From: Cervus elaphus
Lineage: Eukaryota > Chordata > Mammalia > Artiodactyla > Cervidae
Direction of reading: 5' to 3'
Assembly: GCF_910594005.1 (NCBI RefSeq)
Contig: NC_057818.1
Location: forward strand, 57,982,001 to 58,046,000
DNA length: 64,000 bases
In this document: piece after piece, positions 22,201-34,265 of the stretch
How positions within the stretch are numbered: position 1 is the stretch's first letter
How the letters are laid out: each line of letters begins with the position of its first letter
Translations under genes and position numbers: made by a program
The notes under the pieces: model-generated
The model's input: only the letters and a program-made list of their open reading frames with translations
What the model was told of the DNA's origin: nothing
Database searches by the model: none

Positions 22201-25200
22201 TCAAGATCTGTCATTTAATGAATGTTTGACAAAATATTTGCAAAACGGTGGAACAACAATGTTGTTGATTTTATATTATTTATGTGATGCATTCAAGACC
22301 CTGTAAAAACTTTTAGAAAGACATATAGTATATACTAAATAGTTGAAAGGATTATTGCTGCTATGGGTACTATTGTATCAGACCTGTCAGTTTTGTGAAA
22401 CACTTAAAATTCAATGTTAAGTATCAATTCTTACCTTAGCGGTCTATGTCTTTGCTATTCAAAACGGTCATTCATGTATCAGAATTTTCAATATTACTAG
22501 TTAAAATAAGCTTGTTAAAAATGTGGCACATTGGCCCCACTCCAGAATTCTTAGATCAGAGCATCATGCTTTTAAAAAATATTTCCTGTTTCCTTGATAA
22601 GGGGCTTCCCTGGTGGCTCAGATGGTGAAGAATCTGCCTGCAGTGTGGGAGCCCCGGGTCCAATCCCTTGGTGGGGAAGATTCCCCTGGAGAAGGAAATG
22701 GCAACTCACTGCAGTATTCTTGCCTGAAAAATCCCATGGACAGAGAAGCCTGGCATGCTACACTCCATGGGGTCTGAAAGAATCAGACATGACTGAGTGA
22801 CTAACATGCTTTCCTTGATAGACAGTTTATCCTGGGTCACAGGAGTACAACTCTCAAAAATAGATAAGTGAGTGTTGATGTGATTCTTTTATAATTTTTC
22901 TTCCAGATCAGAATAGTTTTTATAGTGGTCTGTGGATCATGTCTCATTCTCTTTTCCTGGGGTTATAAATACTGTGGAACATACAGCAGTATAAAAATTA
23001 TATTCCTGTGTAACACCAGACATTCTCCTAAATCAAAATGATTTCTCTTGCTGGTTTCATCTTGGGTCACATTAGGAAGTCTTCCCAGGTCCACGTGGCT
23101 CATGTCCTTTATATTTCAGGGGCTGCTGACATTCCAGGATGTGACCATAGATTTCACTCAAGAGGAGTGGGAATGCCTGGACCCCGGTCAGCGGGAATTG
23201 TACAGGGACGTGATGTTAGAGAACTACGGGAATCTGGCCTGCTTGGGTGAGGATCACTTGCTTCCATAATCCCTTATGTATCCTCAGGGTTTTGGTTCCT
23301 TCATTCTACAATGTTTCCTGGAATTTTCTGCTTTGTCCAGTAGAGGTTAAGATCCCTACTTTCCAGGGGAAAGTAACCTTCTTTCTTGATGTAACCTGTC
23401 TCCTTGTTGTTCAGTCGCTAAGTGATGTCCAACTCTTTGCGGTCCCGTGGAATGCAGCAAGCCAGGCTTCCCTAGCCTTCTTTAACTCCCAAAGTTTGCT
23501 CACATTCATATCCACTGAGTCAATAATGCTATTCAACCATCTCATCTTCTGCCATTCCCTCTCCTGCCCTCAATCTTTCCCAGCATCAGGGTCTTTTCCA
23601 ATGAATTGGCTCTTCGCATCAGGTGGCCGAAGTATTGGAGCTTCAGCATCAGTCCTTCCAATGAATATTCAGGGTTGATTTCTTTAGGATGGACTGGTGT
23701 GATCACCTTGCTGTCCAAGGGACTCTCAAGAGTCTTCTCCAGCACCACAGTTCGAAGGCATCAATTCTTTGATGCTCAGCCTTCTTTATGTTCCAAATAT
23801 CACATCCATACATGACTATTGAAAAAACCATACCTTTGACCTTTGTTGGCAAAGTGATGTCTCTGCTTTTTAATATGCTGTCTTTGTCATAGCTTTTCTT
23901 CCAAAGGGCAAGCATGTTTTAATTTTATGGCTGCAGTCACCATCTGCAGTAATTTTGGAGCCCACCCCTCTCCCAAAATTAAATTTGTCACTGTTTTCAC
24001 TTTTCCCCTATCTATTTGCCATGAAGTGATGAGACTGGATGCCATGATCTTAGTTTTCTGAATGTTGAGTTTTAAGCCAGCTTTTTCACTCTCCTCTTTC
24101 ACCCCCATCAAGAGCCTTTTTAGTTCCTCTTCAATTTGTGCCATTAGAGTGATATCATCTGTATATCTTAGGTTGTTGATATCTCTCCTGGTAATCTTGA
24201 TTCCAGGTTGTGATTCATCCAGCCCAGCATTTCGCATGATGTACTCTGCATAGAAATTAAATAAGCAGGGTGGCCATGTACAGCCTTGATGTACTCCTTT
24301 CCCAATCTGCAACTAGTCAACTGTTCCATGTACAATTCTAACTGTTGCTTCTTGACCTGCATATTCTTCATTCTAGGTTGGTGGTAATTCTGTAAGTTCT
24401 GTGGTATCAAATAGTGCCACTCTCCTCTTAAAACCAGAACTCCACTACCTGCTTTTGCCTTAGTAGTACTTGAGCATAATATCAGAATCTGATTTTGATG
24501 CATTTGTCTTTTAAAGATGCTTCCAATAAACTATTTGGTGAAATCATTTTTTTTATGCTATTTTAACTTTCTACCTTGTCTTCTCTCTCACCTGAATACA
24601 TATTGGATTGGAAATTGATGAATATCTCAGAAAACACACATTCCTTTTTCTGATGAACAGGTCTTGTGGTCTCTAAGCCGGACCTGGTCAAGTTTCTGGA
24701 GCAAATGAAGGATCCCTGGGATGTAAGGAGAATGGAGACAGCCATACACCCAGGTATGTGTCTTTGGATGAAGCAGATAAGTCAGGTGAGAGGGACAAGC
24801 ATTGTGGAGGAAGTCATACTTTGTCGTGTGGTTTGAGAAAATCTGCTTCAGTGGAGACGATTTTGGATTAGCCTAGGTTTATTTCTGTCACTGTCATAGA
24901 GCGTCATCTCCTGACCCATTCCTGATTCTTTTTATCATTTGTGTATTTTTCTCTAGTGATTAATTTTCATACTTGCACTTAGAACCAAAATTCTTGTCTT
25001 GGCCTGGAACAACCTGCATGACCTGATAATTCGTCCATTTTGGGGAGGTTGTAGGAAATCTGCATGTTTCTGAGTAACTATATTAAGCCCTTTTAAAAGT
25101 GCTGATTCTGTCCCTAGTCAGAAGTGTGTGGGTGGAGCTATGAAAAAACTGCCAAACTTCTAGGAATACTGGGGACAGAGGTTTTTTGTTTTCTACCATA

Positions 25201-28200
25201 TAATTTCCAGTGCACTGGAAACTACACATATGACCTTAGAAATAACATACTCAATTTCTTTCTTCACTGCATAAGACACCTCACTAAAATGAGAAAATGC
25301 AAATCTGAATTTTATGTTAAAGTTTCTCTTTTTTTATGTGAACTAACATTAAATGTGTTAAGTATATTTGTCCCAATTCATTAATGCTAAAATGCTTTAA
25401 TATATTTATTTAACTCACAGAGTTTTTAAAGAGATTATTGACATGGGAGTTTAGAACATTTCCCACAGTGGTTTTTTCTGATTGTTCTCCACTATTAAGC
25501 TTATAGATTATATAGAGAAATCTTTAAGAAGAAATTTTTCTGTTCCAAAAATGCTATTTTACAATGTTATGTGAGGTTTGCTATACAGAAAGAATAAGTG
25601 ATACATATACACATTTCCCTTCTTGAGGAGATTTCCTTCCCATCTAGGTCACCACAGAGCATTGAGTAGAGTTCCCTGTGTTCTCACCATATTTTTCAAG
25701 TCTCACTTCTCATGTGATTTGTTAAGAACTTTTACCTTATTAAATCTATCTTGTTTGTTGTGAAACATCCCAGGACTTTATCGTTTCTGCTATCTATTTC
25801 TGATTAGTTCTAGGTCAGTAGCATTTACTATTTTAGACTCTATTAGAACATGCTCAGATAACATGAGTGGTAAGTGGGTTAAATAATTAGTAGGCATTAG
25901 CATTTGTGAAAACATTTTGTTTGTAAATTTGATTACTTAAAGCAAAAATTAACCATTACACTGCTCAACTTCTCCTCGCTTCCTTGTTCCTGCAGGTTTC
26001 TATCTTGACTTCTCCTCTGCACCATACTCCTCTATCATCTCATCTTGTCCAATGTTCTGTGTTTGTGGTCTCTGTTCTGCAGGCTGCAGATCCTAGTTCC
26101 TCTTGCTATGGTGTTTGCTCCCTGGCGGGTGAGGTGGTCCTGAGACTTGTGCCCTTATGCCCTTGAGAGGGGGTTGATTGTTACTATTGTGATCAGAGCC
26201 TGCCCGGATCCTGAGGGCCCCTTCGCCTTTCCTCTGTGGCTGTCACTGTCTGTGGCGGGCTCTGCTTCCTGATTGGTGGAGCAGAGGTCCAGATCTGAAA
26301 TGAGCTCTGCTCTGATCTGTGGTGCTGCTGATCTAGTGGAACTGGTGCACACCCCCTGGGAGGGAAGCCACTGAGTGTTGCTCCTCTGGGGATGTTCTCC
26401 TCAGAGAGTGCTCTGCATGTCATCTTTCATGTGCTGTGCGAGCTCTCGTGTGACCCTATGTAGGCATTGATCTTGGCCGCACCTCAACCATAGGTATGCT
26501 GGCACTTGACCCTGGTGTCTCTTAGATATTATTTTCACCAGGTCACCAGCAGAGATCCACTGTAGTCATATCCCAGGTGTACATTCATTGTGGAGCTGGA
26601 CCCACTGTGGTGCTATGGGGGCAATGTAGACTGTGACCTGGCCCAAATGCCTCATGTGTGTGCCTACAAAGTCTACAGTTGCTAAAGCCAGACTGGTCTT
26701 GATTGCCAGAGCCTCATTTCCATCCAGATGTTCTGTTGGACTGAGTTTACCAAGCCAGTTGTGGGGTGTAACACCATGGTTTGTATAGATGCAAGGAGAG
26801 GTCTCAGCTTTTCTTGCTTAGTGGCAGGGCCTTGGGGCTCAGCTGTGGTTTCAGTACCACCTGTACATTGGGACCACCCACAGGCCTGTGCCCTGAACAT
26901 TCCCCTGGAGCCCATGAGACTACCATGGTGGGGAGGAGGATGGGGAGGAGGAAGCAGCTGTGGAGGTCATGAGATCACCCACCTAGCTGCGAGCCATTCC
27001 TCATGTCTGGAGAGGCAGGGACAGGCACAGGGGCAGAGAGGTTGCAAGGAGGTTCTTCCCTTCGGGCATCACTCAGCAGCCCCGCTTTGCTTCTCTGGTG
27101 GTTCAGGCTTCCTCCGCAAGCATCCCATTTGCAGAGCTCCTCCCTCCCTCCCGTCCACTCAGGATGTCTCCTTATGGCCAACTGTAGTCCTCTACCTGGG
27201 TCTGCTCTCCGAAACCCACGTTCCAGCACCCAGCCCTTGTCTGCATCGGAGGACACCCTCTCAGGCTGGGTGGGCAGGGCAAGGGTCAGTACCCTGCGTA
27301 CAGGTCTCACTCTGTCCTGCACGCTGGTTGCCGTGTTCTCTTCCCACAGAGGACGAGGCTCCCCTGTCTGTCCCAACTGAGCTTCCCCCAGTGAGGGTCT
27401 TCCCTGGATGTGGAGACCTCTCCTCTCTTCAGATCCCCCCAGGGTTGTGCGGGTCCCATCCGGCTTCTTTTCCTCTCCCCTTTCCTCCATCTCTCTCTTG
27501 TCCTACCTGGCTCAGCAGGGATCTTTCTTGTCCTTTCAGGTGTCCAAGTTCCTCTGCCCGTGTTCCTCAGGGCTCTGTGAGAATTTTTCCACTTCAAGAT
27601 GTATTCTTGATGCTTTGGTGGAGAGAGATGAACTCCACGTCTTCCGAATCCTCTGCCATCTTGACTCCTTCTATCTCGGTTTTAGGCTTAATCTAGCCAA
27701 GTGTATGCCAATTTTATGTAAATTGTAAACTATATTCCCCAAGAATAGTAAGTAAAATAACTTATCATTTGGTATCTTTCAGCTGTGTCTTCTCACGACA
27801 CCCAGGGTTTGAGGACCCAAAAGCCAGGCTTAGAAGATTTACTCCCAACAGCAAAGCTAGGAATATATGAAAGATTTCACCTTGCAAATTTACATTTAAC
27901 CAACGACTGGGAATCTATGAGGGCATATAAAGAGCGGAGAGCATGTTATGATGGACACAACCAAGTTGGTTCTGTTTCCCATAAAGTAAACATTCCCATC
28001 AAAAGAAATCAAGGATGTGAATCAAATAAGGAAAAACCAATTTCAGGTGACCACTTTCAGTCATCAACATGTGCAGATAAGTGGATATTTGTCAGGAAAA
28101 ATCCACATCATCTCTTGAAACATACATGTTCTCTGAAGGGAAATGAGGAAAATTTGGAAAGTCATCTAGTCTCTACTGCAAATACTCATTCAAACCTATA

Positions 28201-29461
28201 CTCTGAGCATAGGTGTCTATTAAATATACATTCAAACATGTCTGGAAACGAGAAAGTTAAAAATGAAGGGGAAAATCCCAAATACAATCAATTTGAGGGA
28301 TCCTTTAACAAGGGTTTCTTGTTCTTCAACCAGCAACTATTTTCTCCTTGTTGCAAAATCTGTAATGTTGAAAATAATGGGAGAGACCTTATTCAACCAT
28401 CATTGGTCAATACATATGGAGGTATAATTAGTGCGGAACAACTTTCCAAGTGTAACAAAATGAGGAATGCTGTAAGCAGGAGCTCTACCCCCAACAAATA
28501 CAAGCGTATACCTGATAGAATGAGAAGCTCTTCATGCAATGAAACAGGGCATAATGTTGACCAAGACTCATATCTCATGAAACAACAGGGACATCAATTT
28601 TCAGACAACAATTCTAAACATCATAAGTGTAGGAATATATTTTATCAAAGCTCAAATCTTACTATTAATACTTATAAGAATATGGATGTTGGAGAGAAGA
28701 CTTATAATTGTTATGATTATGGTAAAGTTTTTAACCAGTCTCCAAAACTTATTCAACAGCAGAATATTCAGACTAAGTGGAAACATTGCAAGTGTAATAC
28801 ATGTGGAAAAGTCTTTAGTAACTCACCAAATCGAAGTAGACATGGGAAAATTCATACAGGAAGAAAATATTTCAAATGTATAGCATGTGGCCAAACCTTT
28901 AATCAGAGTTCCTATTTAACTGAACATCTGGGAATCCATGCTGGGAAGAAACTATACAAATGTACAGAATGTGAGAAAGTCTTTATCTGCTGTTCATGTG
29001 TTACTCAACATCAGCAAATTCACACTAGGGAGAGACCTTATAAATGTACAGACTGTGGCAAAGCCTTTATCCATTTTTCACTTCTTACTCGACATCAACG
29101 AATCCATTCTGGGGAGAGACCTTATAAATGTACAGCATGTTGCAAAGCCTTTATCCGTTATTCACTTCTTACTCGACATCAACGAATCCATACTGGGGAG
29201 AGACCTTATAAATGTACAGACTGTGGCAAGGCTTTTAAGCACAGTTCAAATTTAACTCAACATCACCGAATCCATACTGGGGAGAGACCTTATAAATGTA
29301 CAGCATGTGGCAAGGCTTTTAAGCACACTTCAAATTTAACTCAACATCAGCGAATCCATACCGGGGAAAGGCCTTATAAATGTACAGACTGTGGCAAATC
29401 CTTTTCCCACAATTCAGGTCTTTCTCGACATCAGAGAGTTCATACTGCAGAGAAATGTTAG
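19285..29461 (+). CDS. KRAB-A/KRAB-B C2H2 zinc-finger protein, unit B (8 fingers, 637 aa)
   Basis: Paralog of the unit A gene and a predicted nuclear repressor of the TRIM28-recruiting class. Exons are 19285-19299, 23120-23246, 24661-24753 and 27783-29461, with the same borders and phases, giving 637 codons without interruption. KRAB-A differs from unit A at one residue (LDPGQ for LDLGQ); KRAB-B has KPDLVKF for KPGLVTF. Eight fingers span about residues 416-632. Fingers 1-3 and the last align with A fingers 1-3 and 13; the middle is five fingers shorter. Finger 5 has an extra Cys (CTACCKAF). Function and target are unknown. Confidence 0.85.
19836..20297 (+). mobile_element. Solo LTR in intron 1 of unit B
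   Basis: Same insertion as 4428-4894 in unit A, with flanking ACAT at 20298-20301. A sense AATAAA near 20147 and an upstream ATAAAA fit the sense LTR orientation. Confidence 0.65.
21118..21795 (-). mobile_element. BovB 3' fragment
   Basis: Paralog of 5690-6375. Minus-strand C-terminal coding remnant (LESPLDCKEMQ, GRQRMRWLDGITDSMDMSL) is partly still open. The preceding stretch has one more copy of the TTTTATTGACATGAATAT motif than unit A. Confidence 0.85.
21965..22110 (-). mobile_element. CHR-type SINE
   Basis: Paralog of 6530-6668. Confidence 0.65.
22601..22803 (+). mobile_element. Bov-tA SINE
   Basis: Paralog of 7158-7362. A TTTCCTTGATA direct repeat flanks it, consistent with a target-site duplication. 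Confidence 0.85.
23120..23246 (+). CDS. ZNF unit B KRAB-A exon
   Basis: 127 nt, TTTCAG to GTGAGG. A complete KRAB-A box with the EEW and MLENY elements. Confidence 0.9.
23405..24345 (-). mobile_element. BovB fragment between KRAB exons
   Basis: Paralog of 7985-8925, with decayed reverse transcriptase sequence (a TDDITLMA-like segment near 24140) on the minus strand. Confidence 0.8.
24661..24753 (+). CDS. ZNF unit B KRAB-B exon
   Basis: 93 nt, GATGAACAG to GTATGTG. A KRAB-B box with KPDLVKFLEQMKDPWD. Phase 1 to phase 1. Confidence 0.9.
24754..25984 (+). other. Intron 3, unit B
   Basis: Collinear with 9329-10559. Nothing recognised. Confidence 0.4.
25985..27670 (-). mobile_element. L1 5' UTR fragment, longer copy
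   Basis: A GC-rich 1.7 kb block in intron 3. The L1 5' end (CAAGATGGCAGAGGATTCGG, minus strand) is near 27665 and the ORF1 border near 26040. It keeps about 1,136 bp (roughly 26498-27633) absent from unit A. Long open frames on both strands (a 322-codon one at 26728-27696, +) look like GC-rich chance frames. Confidence 0.55.
27783..29461 (+). CDS. ZNF unit B zinc-finger exon
   Basis: Enters in phase 1 after TTTCAG. The spacer of about 335 codons aligns with unit A; eight C2H2 fingers start at 28793. Helix positions -1, 2, 3, 6 are NPNR, QSYE, CSCQ, HSLR, RSLR, HSNQ, HSNQ, HSGR. Finger 1 has Arg at the conserved helix Leu position and may fold poorly. Confidence 0.92.
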
Positions 29462-29545
29462 AAATGTAAGGAATGTGGCCGAGAATTTCATCACAGCCAT
29501 CACCTCACTCACAATCAGAGAATACATACTGCAGAGAAACCCTAG
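29462..29545 (+). other. In-frame degenerate finger after the stop, unit B
   Basis: 27 open codons after TAG ending at TAG 29543-29545, with the same His to Asn position as in unit A. Confidence 0.75.
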
Positions 29546-31639
29546 AAATGAATCAGTGATAAAAAAAAAAATTTGGTCCTAAATATACAATTTTGAAAAA
29601 AACCAGAGTTTTCTTTGGAAAGGTACATGAATGAAATAGAAAAATGTAGAAAACTGCTTAATCAAACGTAACTCAGTACCAGACAATTCATACTAGAAAG
29701 CATTTCATTAGTACCACTTTTGTTGAATTACTCAAAGCAGAAACACTGTAGCAAGTATTCCATAAGTAAAACACATACAAAATTGATATGTTAGTATGGA
29801 TCACAAGATGAAGGGGTGGATATTTGCAGAGGTATAATTATTATTAATGTATCCTTGTTTATGTTAATGTTATTTGAGATTATTAAGGAACGAAAAGGAA
29901 TGTATTTCAACTCTCAAATTACTACATGCTGTGATTTGTTTCTACTGTATATATGAACTTCTGTTTTTGATGGTTGTTGCGCAATGGTAAGAGAAGCCCT
30001 TCTATATGAAGTGGGAATCATTTACATTTATTCTCCAATTTATAAGATTAAGAACACAGTCATGTTATATACACACTAAACCTCTGAATGGAGGTATTTC
30101 TCACTGATGTCAAACACCTCAGTGGTCACCATGATGTAAGTGATCAGGGAATAAAGTAAGACAGAAGTTTGCTCTAAGTTTTCAATAATTATGTCAGTTG
30201 CTTTTTAAGCATAAAACAAGGATAGTTCATGAAAATCTAAGGTATTTTTATAACAGCAACATAGAGAAATCATGCATATTATCTGGCAGGGTTGAAGTAA
30301 AGACACCTCTTCTATCTGATGTAAGTGTAGAAAATTCTGGAAAAGTCATATTAATATAATTAATGTCCATCCATGTTTAGTAAATTAGCCTCCATTTTGT
30401 AAACCATATCAATCACATTCTCAGATCATTTCATCAAAGAAACAGGACAGTTTTTAGAAGCTTGTAATGTGTATTTTAATCAAGGATCAAACAACAATTG
30501 TAAAAGGTTTTGTTCCACCTGTGCAAAATTAATGTATCTTAATAAAAGTGAATGGTTTTTCAGTGCGGCAATTGATGTGGAATGAATGAAGGGTTAACGC
30601 ACCACCAGCATTAACCTCTCCCACCTATTTAAGGTTGCAGGAAAAGTAACCTAATGATAAACTATTTGAAGCACAGGGGGATGACATCTGTAGAAATTAG
30701 TTCCTTACTGCCATTAAACCTCTCATAACTTCATATGTTTCCCACCATTTCTACGTTGTATCTCCTCTTTCATTTTTATCTACTTGGACATCGTGGTGGT
30801 TCTAATAAGAAGGATCATACAGAGTACTGTTGAGAGCTCCCCTGAACTGCTCCATGCTGTTACTGCCTCAGCATCTGTCTGGGGAGCAGGCAGCCTGCAG
30901 GTCCTTGAACTCACACCAGCCAGTCCTGTGAGCACCTGCCCTAGATGACCCCTTCCTTGGGACCAGCAGTCTTGCTGAACCCCAGGGTCTACTGCACAGG
31001 CTCCCCTTCAGTGATACCCTCAGAGCTCACCAGAATCTTGCTCGACTTTCTTTGAATGGACCCCTCCACACTCAGCCTGTGGGACCCACAGCACATCACC
31101 CAGGGTCAGGTCTGAACCTCAAGTACTGGAAGTTTCTCTGCCTGGTTCTAGCCTTGACCTTCCTCAGGGGCCCTCAAGGCTTGCTGTGAATTCTCTGAGG
31201 ACCTATAGTCATAAACTCACCTGCTGCAATTGTCCTTTGTTCTCCTGTTAGTTAAAACTTTTCAGGGGCTCATTTAAGCAAATGTAAGTTTAACAAAGTC
31301 ACAAAAAGAATAATCAACAGCCATGATGGGAAAATTCTGAACCAAGATTTATAAAATCTTACCCTGTATCATTCTTAGCACATGTGTCTTGTAAGGCTTA
31401 AAGGAGCTGTTTTCTCATGGCTTTCACATACTTTGAAAGCAATATATAAATATCTGAAGATATATACATAATATGATTTATATAACACATTAAATACAAG
31501 ATATAAATATCTGAAGTAAACATGTTAGCAATGAGAAACCCAAGAAAGAATATGTCAGTGTATGTGTATTCTTACATGTTTAACTTAGAGAATTTAAAAA
31601 TGCTAGGTCAAAGCTGGTCATTTCAGAATTGCAGATGAT
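29546..31639 (+). other. 3' UTR and 3' flank of unit B
   Basis: Collinear with 13410-15559. The candidate AATAAA is at 30541-30546. No other gene seen. Confidence 0.5.
30541..30546 (+). terminator. Candidate polyadenylation signal, unit B
   Basis: AATAAA aligned with 14431 in unit A. Confidence 0.5.
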
Positions 31640-32345
31640 TTATTAGAAACTATAAAACTTGTCAATTTGTTGATTAATCTACTTTTCATGGAATTCATTT
31701 CCTTAAATGTCAGTCGGTTATGTTTTTTAAGGAACTTCCACACTGTCCACCCAGGTGACTGCACCAGCTTACATTCCCTCCAGCAATGTAGGAGGTTCCC
31801 TGATCTCCAAGCCCCTTCAGCGTTTATGATATTATTCGTGGGCTTTTTGCTCATTGTTCTTCTGGCTGGCATGCCTTGATACATCCCTGTAGCTTTGTTC
31901 TGCATTTCTTATTCTTTAGCGGTGGTGAGCATCTTTCTTTTGCCTCCTTCCCATGGAAAAGAGCAAGCTGCCCCGCCCAGCCTCAGCAGCTGTGGGGCAC
32001 AGGCTTAGTCTCCCCACAGCATGTGGAGTATTCCTGGACCAGGCATGAAGCCCTTGTCCCTTGCAGTCTCAGATGGATTCTCCACCACCGGGTGACCAGT
32101 CTGTTTAGCTTTTTTTCCTTTTGAGACATATATATATATTTATTTATTTATTGGAATATAATTGCTTTACAATGTTGTGCTAGTTTGTGCTGTATGATAT
32201 CATCAATCAGCCGGAAGTATACGTAAATCTTCTCCCTCTTGGCCCTCCCTCCCGTGGTCTCCGTTTCACCCCTCTCCTCAGCACAGAGCACCAAGCTGCG
32301 CTCCCTGTGGTAAACAGCAGCTTCCCACCAGCTACCTATTTTAAT
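31640..32345 (-). mobile_element. Decayed L1 ORF2 and 3' UTR remnant
   Basis: Paralog of 15560-16242. Confidence 0.6.
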
Positions 32346-32702
32346 CATCAGTTCAGTTCAGTTGCTCAGTCGTGTCTGACTCTTTCCGACCCCATGGAGT
32401 GCTGCACGCCAGGTCTCCCTGTCCATTACCAACTCCTGGAGCTTGCTCAAACTGATGTCCATTGAGTCAGTGATGCCATCCAACCACCTCATCGTCTGTC
32501 GGCCCCTTCTCCTCCCCCTTTCAATCTGTCCCAGCGTCAAGCTCTCTTCAAATGAGTCAGTTCTTCACATCAGATTGCCAAAGTATTGAAGTTTCAGCTT
32601 CAACATCACTCCTTCCAATGAATATCAAGACTGATTTCCTTTCGGATGGACTGGTTGGATCTCCCTGCAGTCCAAGGGACTCTCAGGAGTCTTCTCCAAC
32701 GT
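32346..32702 (-). mobile_element. BovB 3' fragment
   Basis: Paralog of 16243-16592, with a short open C-terminal piece (RRGRQTMRWLDGITDSMDIS). Confidence 0.8.
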
Positions 32703-32943
32703 TTTCCTCATGGTGGTGTATATATGTCAGTTGTACCCTTTCAATTGGTCCCCCTCTTCTTCTCCTGCTGTGTCCATGTCTGATCTCTATATTTGTGCAA
32801 ATATTGCCTTAACAGATATGTATGGAATTTAAAATATGGTATTGATGAACTTATTTACTGAGCAGGAATATAGGCGCAGAGGTAGTTCTTAAGCTTTTGC
32901 ATGTTAAGCTTTCAAGGCATAAAATACATTCCATACATTTTAT

Positions 32944-33510
32944 GGCTGTAGCCATGTGTTCTGGAAAACAAACTGACTCAGAAGGACAATGCAGTGCAGT
33001 GGAGTGCAGTTTATTATACCGGTGGGGCCAAGGCAGAGTCTCCTCTTAGCCAAGGACCCCGAACAGTTTTTGTGAAAACTTTATATACCCTAAGTGTACT
33101 TGCTCAAACCCAGCTCCCCAAATTCCTTGAAACTAGTCTGGAGAAGGTAAAAGAGAGATAGGATCAAAGTTAACCCATGATTCATGTGTCACATGACTAA
33201 ATAAACAGTGGATATTTATCAACAGTCCTGTGGTCATATCCCAATAAACAGAATGGAATTTACCACTTTCTTCTGTTACAGAGATAATTAACATATTGTT
33301 TTAGGCAACAGAGTCCTAGTACAAGTACTGAGGCTTTTGGGGCGGGGGTGGGGGGTGGGGCGGGGTGGGATCTGATTTTCCTTTGGTGTGCCATTCCTAC
33401 AGACACCGGGGCGCAAAGTAAAGAGTCCACTGGGAGGGTGACCGTGCGTGTAGCCTAATGCTCACAGCCTGGCCTAAGACAGAGTCCAGCTCTCTCTGTT
33501 TCCTCCTTCA
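32944..33510 (-). mobile_element. Solo LTR at the 5' edge of unit C
   Basis: Paralog of the solo LTR at 16847, at the same flanking site (TTAT before, TTAC 33511-33514 after). The terminal TG is mutated on the low-coordinate side. It contains a G-rich run at 33336-33370. Confidence 0.8.
33336..33370 (+). other. G-rich tract with G-quadruplex potential
   Basis: At least five runs of three or more G separated by one or two bases, within the unit C LTR. The unit B copy has only shorter, scattered G runs, so it expanded after duplication. Confidence 0.6.
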
Positions 33511-33597
33511 TTACTAAGTGAAAGAAGCCCATTTGAAAATGCTACAAAAAGTAGGATTTTTACAATATGGCTTTTTGGTGTAGGTAAATGTTCATAT

Positions 33598-33805
33598 GTG
33601 CTCAGTTGTGTCTGAGTATCTGTGATCCCAGGGGCTGTAGCCTGCCAGGCTCACATCTGTCCATAGATTTCCCAGGAAAGGATACTGGAGTGGGTTGCCA
33701 TCTCTTCCTCCAGGGGATATTCGTGACCCAAGGGTTGAACCTGCATCACCTGGATGTCCTGCATCGGCAGGGAGATTCCTTACCACTCAGTCACCTGGGA
33801 ATCTA
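33598..33805 (-). mobile_element. Bov-tA SINE
   Basis: Paralog of 17488-17697. Confidence 0.8.
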
Positions 33806-34265
33806 GTAAGAAATATAGAAGAGATTGAAAAGGTCCATGATTACTGTGGGTTTTGAAGGAGGGACTATGAATATCCTCAGTCTAGAGAACTTTCCAGACC
33901 ATGAAATAATTTGTGTTAAACTGTCATGATTGACACATGTTACTAAACATTTATCTAGAGGTATGGAGTGCACATTCCTAAAAGAGGAACACAGGGGTAG
34001 ACTAGAGAGTTGATCTATTTACTGCCCATGTAGATTCATCAGTGGTAACAAATGCTCACTCTGGTGGGGAAAGCTAAGTAGGGAGATTGTCCACATGTGG
34101 GAACAAGAGGTATATGGGAAATGTCTATACTTTATTCTGAATTCTACTGTGAAATAAATCTTCTACAAACTTGGTATTGGTGAATGCAGACTGAATATTT
34201 TTTAGAATATATAATATGAGAAAGATGAATATGCTTCTATCTTTAATTTTTCCTTGGTCATTATG
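33806..34265. other. Spacer before gene unit C
   Basis: AT-rich, paralogous to 17698-18158. No gene seen. Confidence 0.4.

Larger units (their letters stand above)
16847..32943 (+). repeat. Tandem KRAB-ZNF unit B
   Basis: Unit B runs from its 5' solo LTR to the start of the solo LTR of unit C, a period of 16,097 bp. It is collinear with unit A apart from small indels, the longer L1 5' UTR and the shorter finger array. Confidence 0.85.

Noticed and set aside
26728..27696. 322-codon open frame on the + strand
   Set aside because: Lies in a GC-rich L1 5' UTR-like block with long frames on both strands. No domain, and not conserved in unit A, where most of it is deleted. Not annotated as a gene.
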